Shown here in pieces: positions 61,201 through 64,000 of a stretch of 64,000 bases of DNA; position 1 is the first letter of the stretch; the number at the start of each line of letters is the position of its first letter. The notes beneath the pieces were generated by a model. That model was not told the origin of the DNA and ran no database searches. It worked only from the letters and a program-made list of their open reading frames with translations. Source of the DNA: Tigriopus japonicus (Eukaryota; Arthropoda; Copepoda; Harpacticoida; Harpacticidae); NCBI GenBank assembly GCA_010645155.1, contig CM021322.1:2140745-2204744 (forward strand). The letters are read 5' to 3'. The position numbers were made by a program, and so were the translations under genes.

Positions 61201-64000
61201 AGTGAGGCCGAGTTGTGTCCGTTGAGATTCCTTTGATGGATGTGGACGAGGTCATTTGTGCAGAACCACAAAATTTGTCACGTCTAAAGAGCGAACTTTT
61301 GGGGTCCCGATCGTGACCGTGGTCGGGCTTGCTAGAGATGAATAATGTCCTCGCATGCTTTTGATGAATTGGGCACGGTTCATTGCTTAACTTCGTTTTT
61401 TTTTCTTCATCCTATTCCTTACACCTTCCCCCATCTTCATCCTCCAGCACTCAATGAGTAATAGTGCAATTTGGTTGGACAAGAAAACACTCTGGACTCC
61501 ATCCATTTCTTAGAGGAGAGTGAGGGAATCTCACCATTTTTTACTTGTTAATTTGGCATAATTTCTTGAGTAGCAAATTGGCCGGCATCATCTGAGACCA
61601 TTTTCTCCCATCTGCCAGCCTTGGGAACGATGTATTAGTTGCTGTCCTACAGATCAAATGTGGCCAAGAGTATGACTCCCAAGATATTTAGTTTCATGCG
61701 CGTATGTCTTAACTACAGGGTGGGGATACGATCTGGTCTATTGTCTTAATTCTTGATCCTTAACTCTTTGACTAATTTGCGCCTTTTCTCAATTATGGGA
61801 TGTTTTCAAAAAAATTGTTGACGCTAGTGCTTTTGGTCTGTAAGAAAGATCATATACAAATGCAGTCCCCAAAGTCACCCTGTACCAAGTTGATCTCTGC
61901 CGGTGAAGGGGAGGCTAAGATTGAAATTGCTCTTGGATAATTACACACTGAGTAATCGCATTAGATTGCTACCTTTGATTGTGACCGAAATCGTTTCGTT
62001 CTCTCATACTTGAACACACCATCATGCACTCACTCACTCACTCACGCACCATCCAACCCACCAACCACATCAAGTGGGAGCCCCAAAATGTTACCTCTTC
62101 CCTTGAACGGTATTGACAAACCTTGATTTCACCACATCATCGTTTTCTGGAGTTTCTTTGGGACCCCAGAAGGAAGCAAATCACGGACCTATGGACGGAG
62201 TAGTAATGACATGGCAAGCGAGGAACAGTTATGTGCCCAAGTCTGTCGGTAGAAAGAGAGATCTCTATGATGAAGAGGAAGGAGGAGCAGGGCACCGACC
62301 CACCGACCCACCGGCCAAAGAACGGACTTGGAACGGAACCTGCATGGATGTTGAACGAGAAGGTGGCAATGATGGCTTTGTGACAAATAACATTGGTTGG
62401 TCAACATATGCTGCTCAGATGTGGTGAACTGATGCATCATTCAATTGAGAGCTTAGCAATAATGTCCGCTTAAGCTACCGTGAACATCGAACGAACGTCG
62501 TACGGCATCTTGGAGTCATACACTAGCGCGAATGAAGGCAACAATCAACGAACTCGTCGTGGTCAAATTGGATGGATTTTCGACCATAAGGCCAGATTTT
62601 CACCTTAGCCCCCCTTCCCCTTAAAAATATAAGTTCAAGAACTGACGGTACATCCACTTTTTCAACGATTAACCAACACCTTGGTGCCAATTACAATCCT
62701 GTTCGGAAACGTTGGTTGCTGTTTTTTCACAAAGAGGAAGCATCGCAAAATACCGTGGTTTGGACTTCTCACATTTGAATTTTCCCAAAGGTTTTCTGTC
62801 TAGTTGGCACACCTTTGGTTGTTATACCAATTCGATTCCAATTGATGAGAACCGTCAAACAATAACAGTTGACTAAAGTTGTTAAATTCCCAGTCAAGGC
62901 CTGACTTTGGTCAGGAAAAAAAGGTAACCTGATTGAAGGAATTCTCGTGATTTGACATGCCCTTTAAATTCCGTGTCATGGACGAACAATTGTTCAATGC
63001 CAAGGTTATTCCAAACTTCTTCTTCCTCAGTGGCCTCGTGTGACAAAAATCGCCATTTGGAATTGTCTAATGTGTGCGTAAGAAACCGAAGGCAAGCACT
63101 CGAAGTCAATCTCTTTTTGTCCCATTTTAGAGGGGCTCAAGATCGGATCCGTCTAATGCTTAGATAATTAGCCCATCATAATTAGTCAGAGATACAACTT
63201 AAGATCACTTCCAAGGAATAATGGACATGGGATCTGCCATCACGACCAAAAACCTGGTCTAATGTTCGGGTAAAAATGCAGAGATGTATCGCAAAGTCCA
63301 ACATTTCGATGAATTTACAACGCAAATACCTTTAGTGCCACTGAATTTCATCTGAAGAAGGATCATATTGAAAGAGAAATGGTCCTGTGGATTGAAGTGC
63401 ATTTTCGTGCACAAATATCGGAAGGGAATTTGACCCTCGATCCGTACTAATTAGATTTTGAAAACAATCGATTTACTCGCGTCTTAAGGGCGAATTCTGG
63501 CGTTATTTGTTTTCTGGTTTCGACTTGGCATTGAGATGCCAATTTGACATTGTGTAGAAACCTGGACAGGACAAAAAATGTCACCCACCATCGTTGAATA
63601 TACGTACGAGTACACCAAATTATCATGGCTTTTTGCATTTCAACTAACCAACCACCTTGATTCACTTGGCAATGGACACAAAAAAGTTTATTTCCCTGTT
63701 GCGTTCAAATTTAGCACAGGCTTCGGATTCAATTGATCGGTAGGTTATGCTTGGCAATACATTCATAGTCATGAGAAAAAGGGTTAGGAGCCAAAGTGTT
63801 GAACCTTTTCTTTCTCAACATTGTCAGGAAGAGGTAGGAAGTCCTGTGAATTGGAAGTGATCCCTTGTGACCAGAAATGCGAGGAATTCTTTCCAAAAAA
63901 TTACGGGATCACGAGGAAGTGTAGAAAATGCACTCACTCCCTTTATGCACCTTCTCGACAAATGGTTGCTGCAATCTTGAGGACCATTTATGCCGTTGTT
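57701..64000. other. Gene-free distal region with simple repeats
   Basis: No gene is supported. Simple repeats include a GAC/GAT triplet run at about 57757-57800 and a CACT run at about 62027-62045. A strong acceptor-like sequence CTCTCTTTTTGCAG ends at about 60412 but no coding exon follows. The composition is less AT-rich than the middle of the window; it could be upstream or intronic DNA of a gene beyond the right edge. Confidence 0.4.
58166..58201. repeat. (CT)n / (CTTT)n microsatellite
   Basis: About 13 CT units followed by three CTTT-type units. Confidence 0.9.

Overview
This window is nuclear DNA from an animal, most likely an arthropod and probably a crustacean such as a copepod. The evidence is short GT-AG introns (many 60-75 bp) mixed with a few long ones, Cavener/Kozak-like starts, AATAAA polyadenylation signals, AT-rich intergenic DNA full of non-autonomous DNA transposons, and two tandem aquaglyceroporins of arthropod type. 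The copepod assignment is an inference from the glyceroporin architecture and is not proven here.

Layout. 1-7.5 kb: no gene supported; it holds a 1.28-kb hAT-type element (4107-5383). 7.6-10.6 kb: a two-exon RASL10-like small GTPase (+). 10.6-19.7 kb: intergenic, with two more non-autonomous hAT elements (11659-12944 and 16710-17569), each flanked by an 8-bp target-site duplication of the form nTnnnnAn. 19.7-24.1 kb: a tandem pair of aquaglyceroporin genes (+) that share an intron position. The first appears to have three alternative first exons (19715-19820, 21518-21668, and a TATA-driven start at 21782), all compatible with one phase-1 acceptor at 21825. 24.2-25.9 kb: an intronless EF-hand/coiled-coil protein (-). 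26.5-35.8 kb: a gamma-glutamyltransferase (+) with two alternative N-terminal exons and eight common exons. A tRNA-derived repeat and a 490-bp palindrome sit in its first intron. 35.8-36.3 kb: a two-exon GPI-type Ly6/uPAR protein (-), tail to tail with the GGT gene. 37-43.2 kb: repeat-rich DNA with a tRNA-derived SINE-like unit inside 44-bp direct repeats, two copies of a foldback element (one carrying a nested 218-bp MITE), and another inverted repeat. 45.3-48.1 kb: a three-exon beta-tubulin (+). 48.6-50.5 kb: an intronless F-box protein (-). 50.5-64 kb: no gene supported; simple repeats and diverged repeat remnants only.

Themes. Two neighbouring membrane-protein genes (glyceroporin and GGT) show the same design. 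Alternative first exons encode different cytosolic N-termini with matched splice phase, joined to an unchanged membrane and catalytic core. In both cases this would allow isoform-specific sorting or regulation. Three gene pairs are convergent with short 3' gaps. For GGT/Ly6 the polyadenylation signals lie inside, or right beside, the partner's transcribed region, so the two mRNAs should be partly antisense. No autonomous transposase, virus, toxin gene or CRISPR array was recognised.
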